A stretch of 64,000 nt of DNA from Amycolatopsis sp. WQ 127309 (GCF_023023025.1 NZ_CP095481.1:8569001-8633000), one strand, 5' to 3'; counted from the stretch's first letter, positions 16,312-25,585 are shown. Numbers and translations are program-made. The notes: generated from the sequence alone by a model not told the origin.

Positions 16312-18427
16312 CCCTCGCGTAGTTGGCGCCGTAGACGACGCTGCCGCCCTTCTTGCTCTTGCCCGCCTTGCGCAGCCGCATGCTCATCGGCAGCTCCACG
16401 ACCCGTGAGCCGCGCGCGGTCACGCCCAGCAGCAGTTCCGACGACTGGTACTGCGGCTCGTTGAGCGGGACCGAACAGGCCAGGTCGGCGCGCATCGCCC
16501 GGAAGCCGAACGACGTGTCCGTGATCCGACGGCGGGTCAGCACCGACGCCAGCACCGCGAACACCCGGACGCCGAGCCAGCGGACGCGGCTGTCCGCCTC
16601 CTCGTGGCCCAGCCGGCGGGAGCCGGTGACGAAGTCCGCCGTGCCGTCGACCACCGGGCCGACCAGGGCTTCGAGCTCGCTGTTGTCGTACTGGCCGTCC
16701 GCGTCGGTGGTCACGATGTACTCGGCGCCGGACGCCGCCGCGAGGTGGTAGCCGAGGCGCAGCGCGGCGCCCTGGCCGCGGTTGCGCGGTGCGACGCAGA
16801 CGTACGCGCCGTGGTCCTCGGCGATGGCGGCCGTGTCATCCGTGCCGCCGTCGACGACGACGAGCACGTCCACCGGCCGGCCCAGGCACTCGCCCGGCAT
16901 CTTCTCCAGCACCCCGCCGATGCCGCCGGCCTCGTTGTAGGCGGCGATGACCACGACCAACGGCGACAGCCGCAGGTCGGGGTGGCGGCCGCGGAAGTCG
17001 GCGAGCGCACCGGTGTCGACGTCGTCGGGGAAGGCGGCCAGGCGCTTGCGGCTGGCCGAGGTCAACGTCGTGAAGCCGAGCGCGCCCGCGACGGGCAGCA
17101 GCACGAGCGCCGGGATCTGGTAGCGCCACGAGAACTGGAACACGGCCGAGGCGAACAGCAGGACCAGCCCGCTCGTCGACGCCAGCAGCGCGCCCGCCCG
17201 CGCCGCGTCCACCGGCCGTTTCCGCCGGACGACCGTCAGCAGCCCCAGCAACGCGCCGACGCCGAGCACCGCGCCCGGGACGTAGCCGCCGTTGAGCTGG
17301 TAGTCGCGCAGGAAGGCGGCCAGTGGCTCGTCGACGCTCGCGACGACGCCGTCGTTCTGCTGCGTGACCAGGTCGATCAGGGACTGGTCGGCCCACTGCG
17401 GATAGGTGAGCTGGAACTGCCAGCGGTCCAGCGGGACGTCGGTCGGGTCCTGCTCGCGGGCCCAGGCGAAGCTCTTGGCGAAGTCGTCCAGCACCGCGCC
17501 CGCGACGTCGCCGGGCTGGGCTTTCAGCACCTCGATCGCGAACTGGTGCGCGAGCGCCGCCTTGTCCGCGCCGGGCGGCAGCGGGCCGGGCCAGTTCGGG
17601 TCGAGGTCGGCATGCGCGTAGTTGTCCACGAGCCGCGTCTCGCGCGGTTCGGCCGGGCAGAACACCTGCAGTTCGGGCGCCAGGTGCAGGTTCGCGCAGT
17701 CGGCGACGGCGGCGGCACGGCCGTAGAGCATGTTCCCCGACGGCCCGGTCAGGCCCCACTTGCCGGTCTCGGAATGCACCCGCGCGGCGTACGGCAGGAT
17801 CACGACGAGGATGCCCAGCACGCCCACGCCGGCGCGGCGCCAGCCCGCCCAGTGCCGCCACGCGCCCCCGGCGGCGACCAGGTAGACCAGCAGCGGCAGG
17901 GCCAGCGAGATCCCGATCAGCCGCACCAGCACGGCGAACCCGACGAGCAGGCCCGCGATCCCGGCGCGCTTCCAGCCGGGGGCCCCGCGGCCGAGCAGCA
18001 CCCACAGCAGCCCGAGCAGCACCGCCTCGAAGACCACCTCGGACATGATGTTCTGCTCGATCTGCAGCTGGTAGGCGTCGAGCAGCACGGGAGCCGCGGC
18101 GAGCGCGGCGACCCACGGGCGGCCGCCGAGGCGCAGCACGAGCGCGTAGACGCCGATCGCGATCAGCAGGCCGCCGGCGTGCTGCACCGCCGCGACCCAC
18201 GCCAGGCCGCCGACCGCCAGCAGCGGCCGCAGCACCAGGTCGTAGCCGATCGGGTCGAGCTGGTCGGCGCGCAGCGCGTGCAGGTTGTCGATGTAGCGGA
18301 ACGAGTCGATGTAGAGCAGGGCCGGCCGGTAGGCGAGCCAGGTGAGCACCCGCAGGGCGATCGCGGGGAGCAGCAGCAGGAGCAGGAGCCAGTGGCGGCG
18401 GAGGAAACCGGACACGCCCGCGGTCAC
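16241..18427 (-). CDS. Fusion of a multi-pass membrane (GT-C-like) region and a GT2 glycosyltransferase
   Basis: About 728 residues. The first 460 or so form a membrane domain with roughly nine to ten hydrophobic segments and an acidic DSFRYID loop after the first segment, as in polyprenol-dependent GT-C enzymes. The last 240 residues are a GT2 domain of the dolichol-phosphate-mannose-synthase type: VVIAAYNEAGGIGGVL, VVVDGGTDDT, NRGQGAALRLGYH and the metal-binding DADGQY. It could make and use a polyprenyl-phosphate sugar in one polypeptide. The start was set at GTG 18427, which overlaps the stop of the epimerase gene (GTGA). The frame stays open upstream inside the epimerase, but that is a shadow. 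Acts at the cytoplasmic membrane. Confidence 0.75.
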   Translation of the reverse strand: MTAGVSGFLRRHWLLLLLLLPAIALRVLTWLAYRPALLYIDSFRYIDNLHALRADQLDPIGYDLVLRPLLAVGGLAWVAAVQHAGGLLIAIGVYALVLRLGGRPWVAALAAAPVLLDAYQLQIEQNIMSEVVFEAVLLGLLWVLLGRGAPGWKRAGIAGLLVGFAVLVRLIGISLALPLLVYLVAAGGAWRHWAGWRRAGVGVLGILVVILPYAARVHSETGKWGLTGPSGNMLYGRAAAVADCANLHLAPELQVFCPAEPRETRLVDNYAHADLDPNWPGPLPPGADKAALAHQFAIEVLKAQPGDVAGAVLDDFAKSFAWAREQDPTDVPLDRWQFQLTYPQWADQSLIDLVTQQNDGVVASVDEPLAAFLRDYQLNGGYVPGAVLGVGALLGLLTVVRRKRPVDAARAGALLASTSGLVLLFASAVFQFSWRYQIPALVLLPVAGALGFTTLTSASRKRLAAFPDDVDTGALADFRGRHPDLRLSPLVVVIAAYNEAGGIGGVLEKMPGECLGRPVDVLVVVDGGTDDTAAIAEDHGAYVCVAPRNRGQGAALRLGYHLAAASGAEYIVTTDADGQYDNSELEALVGPVVDGTADFVTGSRRLGHEEADSRVRWLGVRVFAVLASVLTRRRITDTSFGFRAMRADLACSVPLNEPQYQSSELLLGVTARGSRVVELPMSMRLRKAGKSKKGGSVVYGANYARVMTGTWWRGYVLRRGRTRGGRAG

Positions 18428-19371
18428 TCCGTCGCGTTCGGACGCTCGAGACCGGAGAAGTACTTCCACGCCGTGGCGAGCCCGTCGGTCAGCGACGTCG
18501 ACGGCCGGTAGCCGATCGTCTCCGCGCTCCCCGAGACGTCGACGACCACCGCGGGCATCTCCCCCGCCGGCGCCTCGACGTGCTCCACCGGCAGCTCGGC
18601 GCCGGTCACCTCGCGCACGGCTTCGACCATCTCCAGCACCGAAACCGACTGCCCGGCGCCGACGATCGCGGTGCCGGAGTAGCCGCTGCCGACGGCGAGG
18701 GTGATGGCGTTGACGACGTCGTCGACGTGCACGAGGTCGCGCCGCTGCTGCCCGTCGCCGTAGACGCGGACGCCGGTGCCGGTCAGCGCCGCGCGCATCA
18801 TCCGCGGCACGAAACTGTCCTTGTGGGACATTCCCGGTCCGTAGACGTTGGTGAACCGCAAGGCACACGTCTTCATCCCGTACGCGCCCGCGTAGCCGGA
18901 CAGCAGCATTTCGCACGCCGCCTTGGTGGCGCCGTAGGGCGTCAGCGGCCGCGGCGGCAGGTCCGGCGTGATGGTCGCGCCACCGACGTTGCCGATCACC
19001 GCGTTCGTCGACGCGAGCACGAAGCCCGGCACTTCGAGGCGGCGGGCCAGTTCCAGCAGTTCCTGCGTCACGAGGACGTTGTCGGCGAAGGTCTGCTCCG
19101 GCAGTTCGACCGAGCGCAGCACTGAAGTCAGTGCGGCGAGGTGCACGATGGCCGCGGTCTCCGGCGTGACGGCCTCTTCGCGGACGGCGGCGTCGAGCAG
19201 CTCACCGGTGACGACGCGGACGCCGGGCAGCTCGTCCGGGAACGGGACCCGGTCGACGACGGTCACCGGGACGCCCCGCTCGCGGAAGGCGCGCACGACG
19301 GCGCGGCCGATGAAGCCGCTGCCCCCGGTCACGACCACGGACGTCCGATCCGGACCACTGCCACTCGCCAT
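18424..19371 (-). CDS. NAD-dependent nucleotide-sugar epimerase/dehydratase
   Basis: A 315-residue extended short-chain dehydrogenase. NAD-binding VVTGGSGFIGRAVV lies at about residues 13-26. The catalytic YGATKAACE (YxxxK) is near residue 146, preceded by LASTNAVIG where the catalytic Ser/Thr is expected. RFTNVYGPGMSHKDSFVP and YGDGQQRRDLVHVDDV are typical of UDP-glucose 4-epimerase-like enzymes. It probably makes the sugar nucleotide used by the glycosyltransferase encoded immediately downstream, with which it overlaps by 4 bp. Exact substrate is not decidable. Confidence 0.85.
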   Translation of the reverse strand: MASGSGPDRTSVVVTGGSGFIGRAVVRAFRERGVPVTVVDRVPFPDELPGVRVVTGELLDAAVREEAVTPETAAIVHLAALTSVLRSVELPEQTFADNVLVTQELLELARRLEVPGFVLASTNAVIGNVGGATITPDLPPRPLTPYGATKAACEMLLSGYAGAYGMKTCALRFTNVYGPGMSHKDSFVPRMMRAALTGTGVRVYGDGQQRRDLVHVDDVVNAITLAVGSGYSGTAIVGAGQSVSVLEMVEAVREVTGAELPVEHVEAPAGEMPAVVVDVSGSAETIGYRPSTSLTDGLATAWKYFSGLERPNATE

Positions 19372-19418
19372 GGCGCCAACCTACCTCCCGCTCCTGTGAG
19401 GCCGGCGCAAGCCCGGAC

Positions 19419-22295
19419 CTAGGCGAACGCCTCCGGCGGCGGGCACGAGCAGACCAGGTTCCGGTCGCCCGCGGCGCCGTCGACGCGGCGGACCGGCGGC
19501 CAGATCTTCGCGCCGCCGGTGCCGGCGGGGAACACCGCCGTCTCACGACTGTAGGGCCGGTCCCACTCGCCCGTGACGCAGCGCGCGGTGTGCGGCGCGT
19601 GCCGCAGCGGCGAGTCCGCCAGGGCCCACTCCCCCGCCGTGACGCGGTCGATCTCGCCGCGGATCGCGATCATCGCCGCGCAGAAGCGGTCCAGCTCGGC
19701 CAGGTTCTCGCTCTCGGTCGGCTCCACCATGAGCGTGCCCGGGACGGGGAACGACATCGTCGGCGCGTGCAGCCCGTAGTCCGCCAGCCGCTTGGCGACG
19801 TCGTCGACCGTGACGCCGGTGGCCTTCGTCAGCGGCCGCAGGTCGAGGACGCACTCGTGGGCGACGAGGCCTTCGTGGCCGGCGTAGAGCACCGGGTAGT
19901 GCTCGCTCAGGCGGCGCGCGACGTAGTTGGCGTTCGCCACGGCCACCAGCGTCGCCCGGCGCAGGCCTTCGGCGCCCATCATCCGGACGTAGGCCCACGA
20001 GATCGGCAGGATCGACGCGCTGCCCCACGGCGCCGCGCTGACCGGGCCGACGCCGGTCGCCGGGCCGGCCGCGGGCTGCAGCGGGTGGTTCGGCAGGAAC
20101 GGCGCGAGGTGCGCGCGGACGCCGATCGGGCCGACCCCCGGCCCGCCGCCACCGTGCGGGACGCAGAACGTCTTGTGCAGGTTGAGGTGCGAGACGTCGG
20201 CGCCGAACCGGCCGTACTGCGCCACGCCGATCAGGGCGTTGAGGTTGGCGCCGTCGACGTACACCTGGCCGCCCGCGTCGTGCACCAGCGCGCAGACCTC
20301 GCCGACGGTGTCCTCGTAGACGCCGTGCGTCGACGGGTAGGTGATCATGATCGCCGCGAGGTCGGCCCGGTGCTCGTCCACTGTGGACCGCAGGTGCGCG
20401 AGGTCGATGTCGCCGCCGTCGTCGCACCGGACGACGACCACGCGCATGCCCGCCATCACGGCGCTGGCGGCGTTGGTGCCGTGCGCGCTGGCCGGGATCA
20501 GGCAGACGTCGCGCTCACCCTCGCCGCGCGAGCGGTGGTACGCGCGGATGGCCAGCAGCCCGGCGAACTCGCCCTGGCTGCCGGCGTTGGGCTGCAGGGA
20601 AACCTTGTCGTAGCCGGTGATCCGGGCCAGCCAGGCTTCGAGGTCCGCGATGACCGTGAGCAGGCCGGCCGCGTCCTCGGCCGGGGCGAACGGGTGCAGC
20701 CCGGCGAACTCCGGCCAGGTGACCGGCTCCATCTCCGCCGCGGCGTTGAGCTTCATCGTGCAGGAGCCGAGCGGGATCATGCTGCGGTCGAGCGCGACGT
20801 CCTTGTCGGACAGCTGCCGCAGGTAGCGCAGCAACGCGGTTTCGGAGCGGTGGGCGTGGAACACCGGGTGGGTGAGGAAGCCGCTCGTGCGCCGCAGCGG
20901 CGCCGGGAGCGCGTCGGCCGTGTCCTCGTCCAGGCCGTCCACATCGGACACCGAGACGCCGAAGGCCTTCCACACCAGGGAAAGCCGTTCGCGGGTGGTC
21001 GTCTCGTCGCAGGCGACGCCGACGTGGTCGTCGTCGATCCGCCGCAGGTTCACGCCGAGGTCGCGGGCCGCCGCGACGACCGCGGCCGCGCGGCCCGGTA
21101 CCGCCGCGGTGATGGTGTCGAAGAACTCGCCGTGCACGACCTCGACGCCACCTTCGCAGAGGCCGGCCGCGAGCACGGTCGCCATCCGGTGGGCGCGCAG
21201 CGCGATCGCGCGCAGGCCGTCGGGGCCGTGGTGGACCGCGTACATCGAGGCCATCACGGCGAGCAGGACCTGCGCGGTGCAGATATTCGACGTCGCCTTC
21301 TCGCGGCGGATGTGCTGTTCCCGGGTCTGCAGCGCCAGCCGGTACGCCGGGGCGCCGTCTTCGTCCTTCGAGACACCGACCAGCCGGCCGGGCAGCTGCC
21401 GCTCCAAGCCTTGGCGGACCGCCAGGTAGGCCGCGTGCGGACCGCCGAAGCCCAGCGGGACGCCGAACCGCTGGGTCGAGCCGATCGCGACGTCGGCGCC
21501 GAGCTCACCGGGCGGCCGCAGCAGCGTCAGGGACAGGGGGTCCGCGGCGACGATCACCGCCGCGCCGTGCTTCTTCGCGTCGGCGATGGTGAAGTCGAAC
21601 TCGCGGACGGCGCCGGACGCGCCCGGGCAGGACAGCAGGACGCCGAAGAAGTCGCCGCCGAGGCCGAGCCCGGTCAGCCCCTGGGACAGGTCTTCGACGA
21701 CCAGTTCGATGCCGAGCGGTCCGGCGCGGGTCCGGAGCACGGCCAGGGTCTGCGGCAGGGTGTCTTCGTCGACGACGAACCGGTTGGACGCCGACTTGCC
21801 GGCGCGACGCACGAGCGTCATCGCTTCGGCGGCCGCGGTGGCCTCGTCGAGCAGGGACGCGTTCGCGACGGGCAGGCCGGTCAGGTCGGCGACCATGGTC
21901 TGGAAGTTGAGGAGCGCTTCGAGCCGGCCTTGCGAGATCTCCGGCTGGTAGGGCGTGTACGCGGTGTACCAGGCCGGGTTCTCGAGGATGTTCCGGCGGA
22001 TCACCGGCGGGGTCACGGTGTCGTGGTAACCGAGGCCGATCATCTGGGCCATCGGCCGGTTCCGCGCGGCCAGCGCCCGCAGTTCGGCGAGCGCCTGGGC
22101 TTCGGTGGCGGGCGGCGGCAGGTCGAGGGGCGCGGCGGACGCGCGCAGCGACCCGGGCACCGCCCGTTCGGCGAGTTCGTCGAGCGAGGCGACGCCGATG
22201 ACGTCGAGAATCGTGCGGAGTTCCGCCGGGCCGGGCCCGATGTGCCGGTCGGCGAAGGGAAAGCCCTGTTCCAGGGAGGCGAGTGACGGCTGCAC
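19419..22295 (-). CDS. gcvP: Glycine dehydrogenase (decarboxylating), P-protein of the glycine cleavage system
   Basis: A PLP enzyme of about 958 residues that decarboxylates glycine and passes the aminomethyl group to lipoyl-GcvH. It is the single-chain form: an N-terminal half beginning [14 protein letters not shown] and a C-terminal half with the PLP lysine in [31 protein letters not shown] is also present. The start was moved to GTG 22295, because AGGAGG lies five bases upstream and the resulting N-terminus matches relatives. The longer frame to 22376 runs into the riboswitch. A tandem glycine riboswitch precedes it, so glycine should switch it on. The partner gcvH is at 26950-27336; gcvT is not in the window. 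Confidence 0.95.
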   Translation of the reverse strand: MQPSLASLEQGFPFADRHIGPGPAELRTILDVIGVASLDELAERAVPGSLRASAAPLDLPPPATEAQALAELRALAARNRPMAQMIGLGYHDTVTPPVIRRNILENPAWYTAYTPYQPEISQGRLEALLNFQTMVADLTGLPVANASLLDEATAAAEAMTLVRRAGKSASNRFVVDEDTLPQTLAVLRTRAGPLGIELVVEDLSQGLTGLGLGGDFFGVLLSCPGASGAVREFDFTIADAKKHGAAVIVAADPLSLTLLRPPGELGADVAIGSTQRFGVPLGFGGPHAAYLAVRQGLERQLPGRLVGVSKDEDGAPAYRLALQTREQHIRREKATSNICTAQVLLAVMASMYAVHHGPDGLRAIALRAHRMATVLAAGLCEGGVEVVHGEFFDTITAAVPGRAAAVVAAARDLGVNLRRIDDDHVGVACDETTTRERLSLVWKAFGVSVSDVDGLDEDTADALPAPLRRTSGFLTHPVFHAHRSETALLRYLRQLSDKDVALDRSMIPLGSCTMKLNAAAEMEPVTWPEFAGLHPFAPAEDAAGLLTVIADLEAWLARITGYDKVSLQPNAGSQGEFAGLLAIRAYHRSRGEGERDVCLIPASAHGTNAASAVMAGMRVVVVRCDDGGDIDLAHLRSTVDEHRADLAAIMITYPSTHGVYEDTVGEVCALVHDAGGQVYVDGANLNALIGVAQYGRFGADVSHLNLHKTFCVPHGGGGPGVGPIGVRAHLAPFLPNHPLQPAAGPATGVGPVSAAPWGSASILPISWAYVRMMGAEGLRRATLVAVANANYVARRLSEHYPVLYAGHEGLVAHECVLDLRPLTKATGVTVDDVAKRLADYGLHAPTMSFPVPGTLMVEPTESENLAELDRFCAAMIAIRGEIDRVTAGEWALADSPLRHAPHTARCVTGEWDRPYSRETAVFPAGTGGAKIWPPVRRVDGAAGDRNLVCSCPPPEAFA

Positions 22296-22349
22296 GATGG
22301 CCTCCTGCGAACGGCGGGCCTGGACAGCATCCGCGAAACGCTGTCGAGG

Positions 22350-22575
22350 AACCCTCCCCACTCTGTCCGTACCCATTTCTGGGCGCCTGAGAGTTTCGCC
22401 CGAGGTTGAGCCGGGCTTGCACCGTCGGCGGGGCCATCAGGTGGTGTCCTGACGACCCGCTTTCCAGAGGCGTCTAGACCGCGCGGTCCAGGGTGCCTGA
22501 GAGGTTCCGGGGAGGACTTGCTCCTTCGGCGCCGGACTCGAGGTTGTGGTCCGGACTCTCCCGCGCGGTTTCGTC
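22350..22575 (-). promoter_or_regulatory. Tandem glycine riboswitch upstream of gcvP
   Basis: Read on the minus strand. The first aptamer has the conserved GGGAGAG box near 22565, then GCGCCGAAGGAGCAA, and CTCTCAGGCACC near 22490-22505. The linker contains CCTCTGGAAAGCGG. The second aptamer has GACGGTGCAA, CTCTCAGGCGCC near 22380, and closes with GGACAGAG (22361-22368). This two-aptamer order is the known glycine riboswitch architecture. It ends about 55 bases before the gcvP start. In known cases glycine binding turns on glycine cleavage genes. Confidence 0.92.
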
Positions 22576-22615
22576 GACTGCGTGGATCACTTTACTCCGC
22601 CTGCCGCGGAGATGA

Positions 22616-23194
22616 TCACCCGGTACGGCGGGCGTTGCGGCGCTGGGTCAGCTCGTCCGGCTCGTGCGCTTCGACGATGCCGCCGTCGGCGCGTTCGGCC
22701 GGGAACTCGTGGATGGTGCCGCTGATTTCCTGCATCGCGCCGCTGACCGCGATGCCGAACACGCCCTGGCCGCCCTGGAGCAGATCGACGATCTCCTCCG
22801 GCGAGGTGCACTCGTAGACCGTGGTGCCGTCGGAGAACAGCGTGACCTTGGCGAGGTCACGGACCCCGCGGACGGACAGGTGGTCGACCGCGACCCGGAT
22901 GTTCTGCAGCGAGACCCCGGTGTCCAGCAGCCGCTTGACCACCTTCAGGACCAGGATGTCCTTGAACGAGTACAGCCGCTGGGAGCCGGAGCCGTGCGCG
23001 GTGCGAATGCTGGGCGCGATCAGTTTCGTGCGAGCCCAGTAGTCGAGCTGACGGTAGGTGATCCCGGCGATCTGGCACGCGGCCGGACCCCGGTAGCCGA
23101 CGAGCTCGTCGGGCAGCGAGTCGTCGGGGAACAGTTCACCCTGCTCGCCAGCCGCGAACCGAACAGGCTGCTTCTCGGAACCAGCCTCGACCAC
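22616..23194 (-). CDS. MerR-family regulator, Rv1830-like
   Basis: A 192-residue DNA-binding protein. GYRGPAACQIAGITYRQLDYWARTKLIAPSIR spans the MerR winged helix at about residues 30-61. It is followed by GSGSQRLYSFKDILVLKVVKRLLD and VYECTSPEEIVDLLQGGQGVFGIAVSGAM. This matches the mycobacterial Rv1830 family, which lies beside gcvB (gcvP) there as well. The start was chosen at GTG 23194, where GGGAGG sits five bases upstream; the frame itself opens earlier. Its own promoter is visible at 23329-23357. gcvP lies downstream on the same strand beyond the riboswitch. The target genes are unknown. Confidence 0.87.
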   Translation of the reverse strand: MVEAGSEKQPVRFAAGEQGELFPDDSLPDELVGYRGPAACQIAGITYRQLDYWARTKLIAPSIRTAHGSGSQRLYSFKDILVLKVVKRLLDTGVSLQNIRVAVDHLSVRGVRDLAKVTLFSDGTTVYECTSPEEIVDLLQGGQGVFGIAVSGAMQEISGTIHEFPAERADGGIVEAHEPDELTQRRNARRTG

Positions 23195-23328
23195 GCAAGC
23201 CTCCCCTCGCCCGACCAGGCGGCCGGCGAATGACAGCCGGACAGGACCCAGAGCGGGACCCACCGGAGATCAACCGCCACGATCCGGCCCCAGACCGTGA
23301 ATCACATCGTGGCGATTTACCTCCTCCG

Positions 23329-23357
23329 ACGGTAAGCGCCCAGGCAAGGCCGGTCAA
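23329..23357 (-). promoter_or_regulatory. Predicted promoter of the Rv1830-like MerR gene
   Basis: Minus strand: -35 TTGACC (23357-23352), 17-base spacer, -10 TACCGT (23334-23329). Both elements are close to the housekeeping sigma consensus for actinobacteria. An imperfect palindrome (GTGAATC, 10 bases, GATTTAC; 23297-23320) lies just downstream and could be an operator. Confidence 0.6.
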
Positions 23358-23437
23358 CGCGACGCGCGGCAAGCCTCAACGGTCGGATGAGCGTTTGAGC
23401 CGTTCGCCGTACCCCGGAGGCAGTGGTTCAAACCTCC

Positions 23438-23485
23438 TGGACACTTTTACTCAGTCGTGTTAATTTTTACTCATGCAAGTAAAAA
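23438..23485 (+). promoter_or_regulatory. Promoter and operator of the TetR gene, leaderless arrangement
   Basis: -35 TGGACA (23438-23443), 17-base spacer, -10 TAATTT (23461-23466), then ATG at 23473, six bases after the -10. No ribosome site precedes that ATG, so the mRNA is probably leaderless. A perfect 8-bp inverted repeat, TTTTTACT (23464-23471), 6 bases, AGTAAAAA (23478-23485), spans the start codon. A further TTTTACTCA half-site lies 20 bases upstream at 23445-23453. The A+T-rich block stands out in this GC-rich DNA and is a likely autoregulatory operator. Confidence 0.65.
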
Positions 23486-24105
23486 CCGAACTCATGGCCG
23501 AGATGGGCCTCAGCGTGACCGAGGCCGCCCGCCGCGCGCAGATCCTCGGCGCGACGATCGGCGTCATCAACGACCTCGGCTACCGCAAGGCCACGTTCGC
23601 CAAGATCCGCGAACGCGCCGGGCTGAGCAGCACCCGGATGATCTCCTACCACTTCACCAACAAGGCCGGGCTGATGCAGGCGGTGCTCAGCACGGTCGTC
23701 GAGACGAAGAACGAGTTCCTCAAGGAGCGCACCGGCGGCGACCTGGACCCGGCCGACCGCGCCGGCTACCTGCGGGCGCACATCGAGACGTCGATCGCGT
23801 TCCTGCGGGCCTACCCGGACTGCGTGCGGGTGCTGACGGAGATGGCCGCCAACACCGACGACGCCGAGGGCTGGGTGATGACGAAGGTCCTGGTCGACGA
23901 CCTGCGGGTGCACGGCCTGGCCCGTCAGCTCAAGCAGGGCCAGGCCGAGGGCACGTTCGGCGCGTTCACGCCCGAGGTGATGGCGATGTCGATCGCCCAG
24001 GCGATCGACGGCGTGGCGGCGGCCTACGCGGCCGACCCCGCGCTGGACCTGGAGCTCTACGGCCGCGAGGTCGCGGACACGTTCGTCAGGGCCACCGCAC
24101 CCTGA
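23473..24105 (+). CDS. TetR-family regulator
   Basis: A 210-residue repressor. The N-terminal helix-turn-helix is at about residues 20-62, with LGYRKATFAKIRERAGLSS and MISYHFTNKAGLMQAVL. The C-terminal region (VRVLTEMAANTDDAEGWVM and following helices) should bind the ligand. Start ATG 23473 is favoured by a promoter placed for leaderless translation and by the operator over the start codon; ATG 23494 is the alternative. Its 3' end overlaps the convergent thioredoxin gene by 49 bp. No obvious target gene is adjacent, so autoregulation is the only supported role. Confidence 0.85.
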   Translation: MQVKTELMAEMGLSVTEAARRAQILGATIGVINDLGYRKATFAKIRERAGLSSTRMISYHFTNKAGLMQAVLSTVVETKNEFLKERTGGDLDPADRAGYLRAHIETSIAFLRAYPDCVRVLTEMAANTDDAEGWVMTKVLVDDLRVHGLARQLKQGQAEGTFGAFTPEVMAMSIAQAIDGVAAAYAADPALDLELYGREVADTFVRATAP

Positions 24106-24431
24106 TCGGCGAGGGCCCGGTCGAGGCGCTCTTCGAGCCGGGCCTTCGGCTGCGCGCCCACGACGGTCAGGACGGGCTCCTCGGCGCGGAACAGGATCAT
24201 CGTCGGCAGCGACATGACCTGGTACGCCCGGGTCGTCTCCGGGTTCTCGTCGGAGTTGATCTTGCGCACCGACAGCGTGCCGACGCGCTCGCGGGCCAGC
24301 TCGGCCACGACCGGCGCGATCATCCGGCACGGCGGGCACCAGGTGGCCCAGAACTCGACCAGCACCGGGACGTCGCCGCCGAGCACCTCGGCGGCGAACG
24401 TCGTATCCGTGACTTCGGGGATTTCGGACAT
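24057..24431 (-). CDS. trx: Thioredoxin
   Basis: A 124-residue thioredoxin-fold protein that reduces disulfides in the cytoplasm. The active site is WCPPC at residues 31-35, with Pro at position 33 instead of the usual Gly of WCGPC. The cis-proline lies in VMSLPTMILF. N-terminal FAAEVLGGDVPVLVEFWAT is typical. No signal peptide. It sits 12 bp downstream of a MerR-family gene on the same strand, so the two are probably one operon and the regulator may sense redox state. The gene overlaps the convergent TetR gene by 49 bp. Confidence 0.9.
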   Translation of the reverse strand: MSEIPEVTDTTFAAEVLGGDVPVLVEFWATWCPPCRMIAPVVAELARERVGTLSVRKINSDENPETTRAYQVMSLPTMILFRAEEPVLTVVGAQPKARLEERLDRALADQGAVALTNVSATSRP

Positions 24432-24443
24432 GACTGAGCTCCT

Positions 24444-24845
24444 TCAGAGACGTTCGGGGACGACGCACGGATCGGGGGCGCAGGCGGGGTCCTGCCTGGC
24501 CAGCGCGTCGGCGAGCTTCCCGGCGAGGTCGGCGCGGATCGCGCCGAGGCGGGCGAGGACGGCGTCGGCCTCCGCGAGCTTGCGCCGGTACATCTCGATC
24601 GAGCTCGGGCAGGCGTCGCCGGTCTCGTGGCCGCTGCGCAGGCAGTCGACGAACGGCCGGGTCTCGTCGAGGGACAGCCCGACGGTCTGCAGCTTCAGGA
24701 TCTCCGTGACCAGCTGGAGGTCGTCCTCGTCGTACTCGCGGTAGCCGTTGGCCGCGCGACGGGCCGCGAGGAGGCCCTGGTCCTCGTAAAAGCGAAGCGC
24801 ACGGGTAGTGGTACCCGTGCGCTTGGCCAGCTCTCCGATCCGCAT
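24444..24845 (-). CDS. MerR-family regulator linked to thioredoxin
   Basis: A 133-residue regulator. The N-terminal MerR domain MRIGELAKRTGTTTRALRFY leads into EDQGLL and NGYREYDEDDL. A dimerisation helix follows. Four cysteines at about residues 68, 79, 122 and 127 (DPACAPDPC at the C-terminus) could sense oxidation or metal. The downstream thioredoxin gene favours a redox role, but this is inference. An inverted repeat 16 bases upstream of the start (24862-24877) is a candidate operator. Confidence 0.85.
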   Translation of the reverse strand: MRIGELAKRTGTTTRALRFYEDQGLLAARRAANGYREYDEDDLQLVTEILKLQTVGLSLDETRPFVDCLRSGHETGDACPSSIEMYRRKLAEADAVLARLGAIRADLAGKLADALARQDPACAPDPCVVPERL

Positions 24846-24861
24846 GCCCCGACGGTAGACG

Positions 24862-24877
24862 TTGACGTCGGCGTCAA
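24862..24877. promoter_or_regulatory. Candidate MerR operator
   Basis: TTGACG (24862-24867), 4 bases, CGTCAA (24872-24877): a perfect 6-bp inverted repeat, 16 bases before the MerR start codon. One arm could also act as a -35 element on either strand. Confidence 0.45.
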
Positions 24878-24895
24878 GGCAAGCCGTGGCACCCG

Positions 24896-25369
24896 TTACG
24901 TGTCGGCGCCGCGGAAGTCTTCCGGGGAGACCGAGTCGAGGAACTCGCGGAACTTCTCGACCTCGTCCTCCTGCTCGTCCGGGATGATCAGGCCGGCCTC
25001 TTCCAGCACCGCGTCCACGGCGTGGATGGGGACGCCGATCCGCAGGGCCAGCGCGACCGAGTCGCTCGGCCGGGCGGACACCCGGATGTCACCGTCGAAC
25101 ACGAGCTCGGCGAAGAACGTGCCTTCCTTGAGGTCGGTGATCACGACCTGCTCCAGCTCGCGGCCCAACGCCCCGATGACCTCTTTGAGCAGGTCATGGG
25201 TGAGCGGGCGGGCGGGGCGGACCCCTTGCTGCTCCAACGCGATGGCGGTCGCTTCGACCGAGCCGATCCAGATCGGCAGGTACCGTTCGCCCTCGGTCTC
25301 CCGCAGCAACAAGATCGGCTGATTCGCGGGCAGCTCGACCCGCACACCGACGACGCGCATTTCGCTCAT
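24896..25369 (-). CDS. Bifunctional nuclease domain protein (DUF151, Rv1829-like)
   Basis: A 157-residue cytoplasmic protein of the DUF151 (bifunctional nuclease) family. Family blocks are MRVVGVRVELPANQPILLLRE, YLPIWIGSVEATAIALEQQG, and the acidic/Ser-rich GDIRVSARPSDSVALALR. The C-terminus is acidic (EDEVEKFREFLD). The ATG at 25369 (GGGAGG nine bases upstream) was chosen over an upstream extension because the protein then begins MSEMRVVG, matching relatives. It lies between the two MerR genes exactly as Rv1829 does in mycobacteria. Its biological role is not settled. Confidence 0.87.
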   Translation of the reverse strand: MSEMRVVGVRVELPANQPILLLRETEGERYLPIWIGSVEATAIALEQQGVRPARPLTHDLLKEVIGALGRELEQVVITDLKEGTFFAELVFDGDIRVSARPSDSVALALRIGVPIHAVDAVLEEAGLIIPDEQEDEVEKFREFLDSVSPEDFRGADT

Positions 25370-25585
25370 CGGGCTTCGCCTCCCTCTCGTGCACACGGGC
25401 TTCAGCGCTGGAACCGCCTCGCGCCGTTCACCACCGACGCTACCCGTCATCTGTGCGCTGTGCTCGCTGTCGGACACTCTCGGCTCGCCTACCGCAAACC
25501 GTTGTTCTCACGGTACGGCATGAGGTGCCGAACATTCAGTCATTGACATGGGACCGCAAAGAGGATCTCACCGTCCCGTTACGCC

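Noticed and set aside
19590..22286. 898-codon plus-strand frame within gcvP
   Set aside because: gcvP on the other strand is unmistakable; the shadow has no domain.
22296..22376. N-terminal extension of gcvP to 22376
   Set aside because: It would begin within the last part of the glycine riboswitch, while GTG 22295 has AGGAGG at ideal spacing.
23405..23443. tRNA-like T-arm sequence GGTTCAAACC
   Set aside because: No D-arm, anticodon stem or acceptor stem could be paired upstream. It is more likely chance or a small hairpin (GGAGG/CCTCC).
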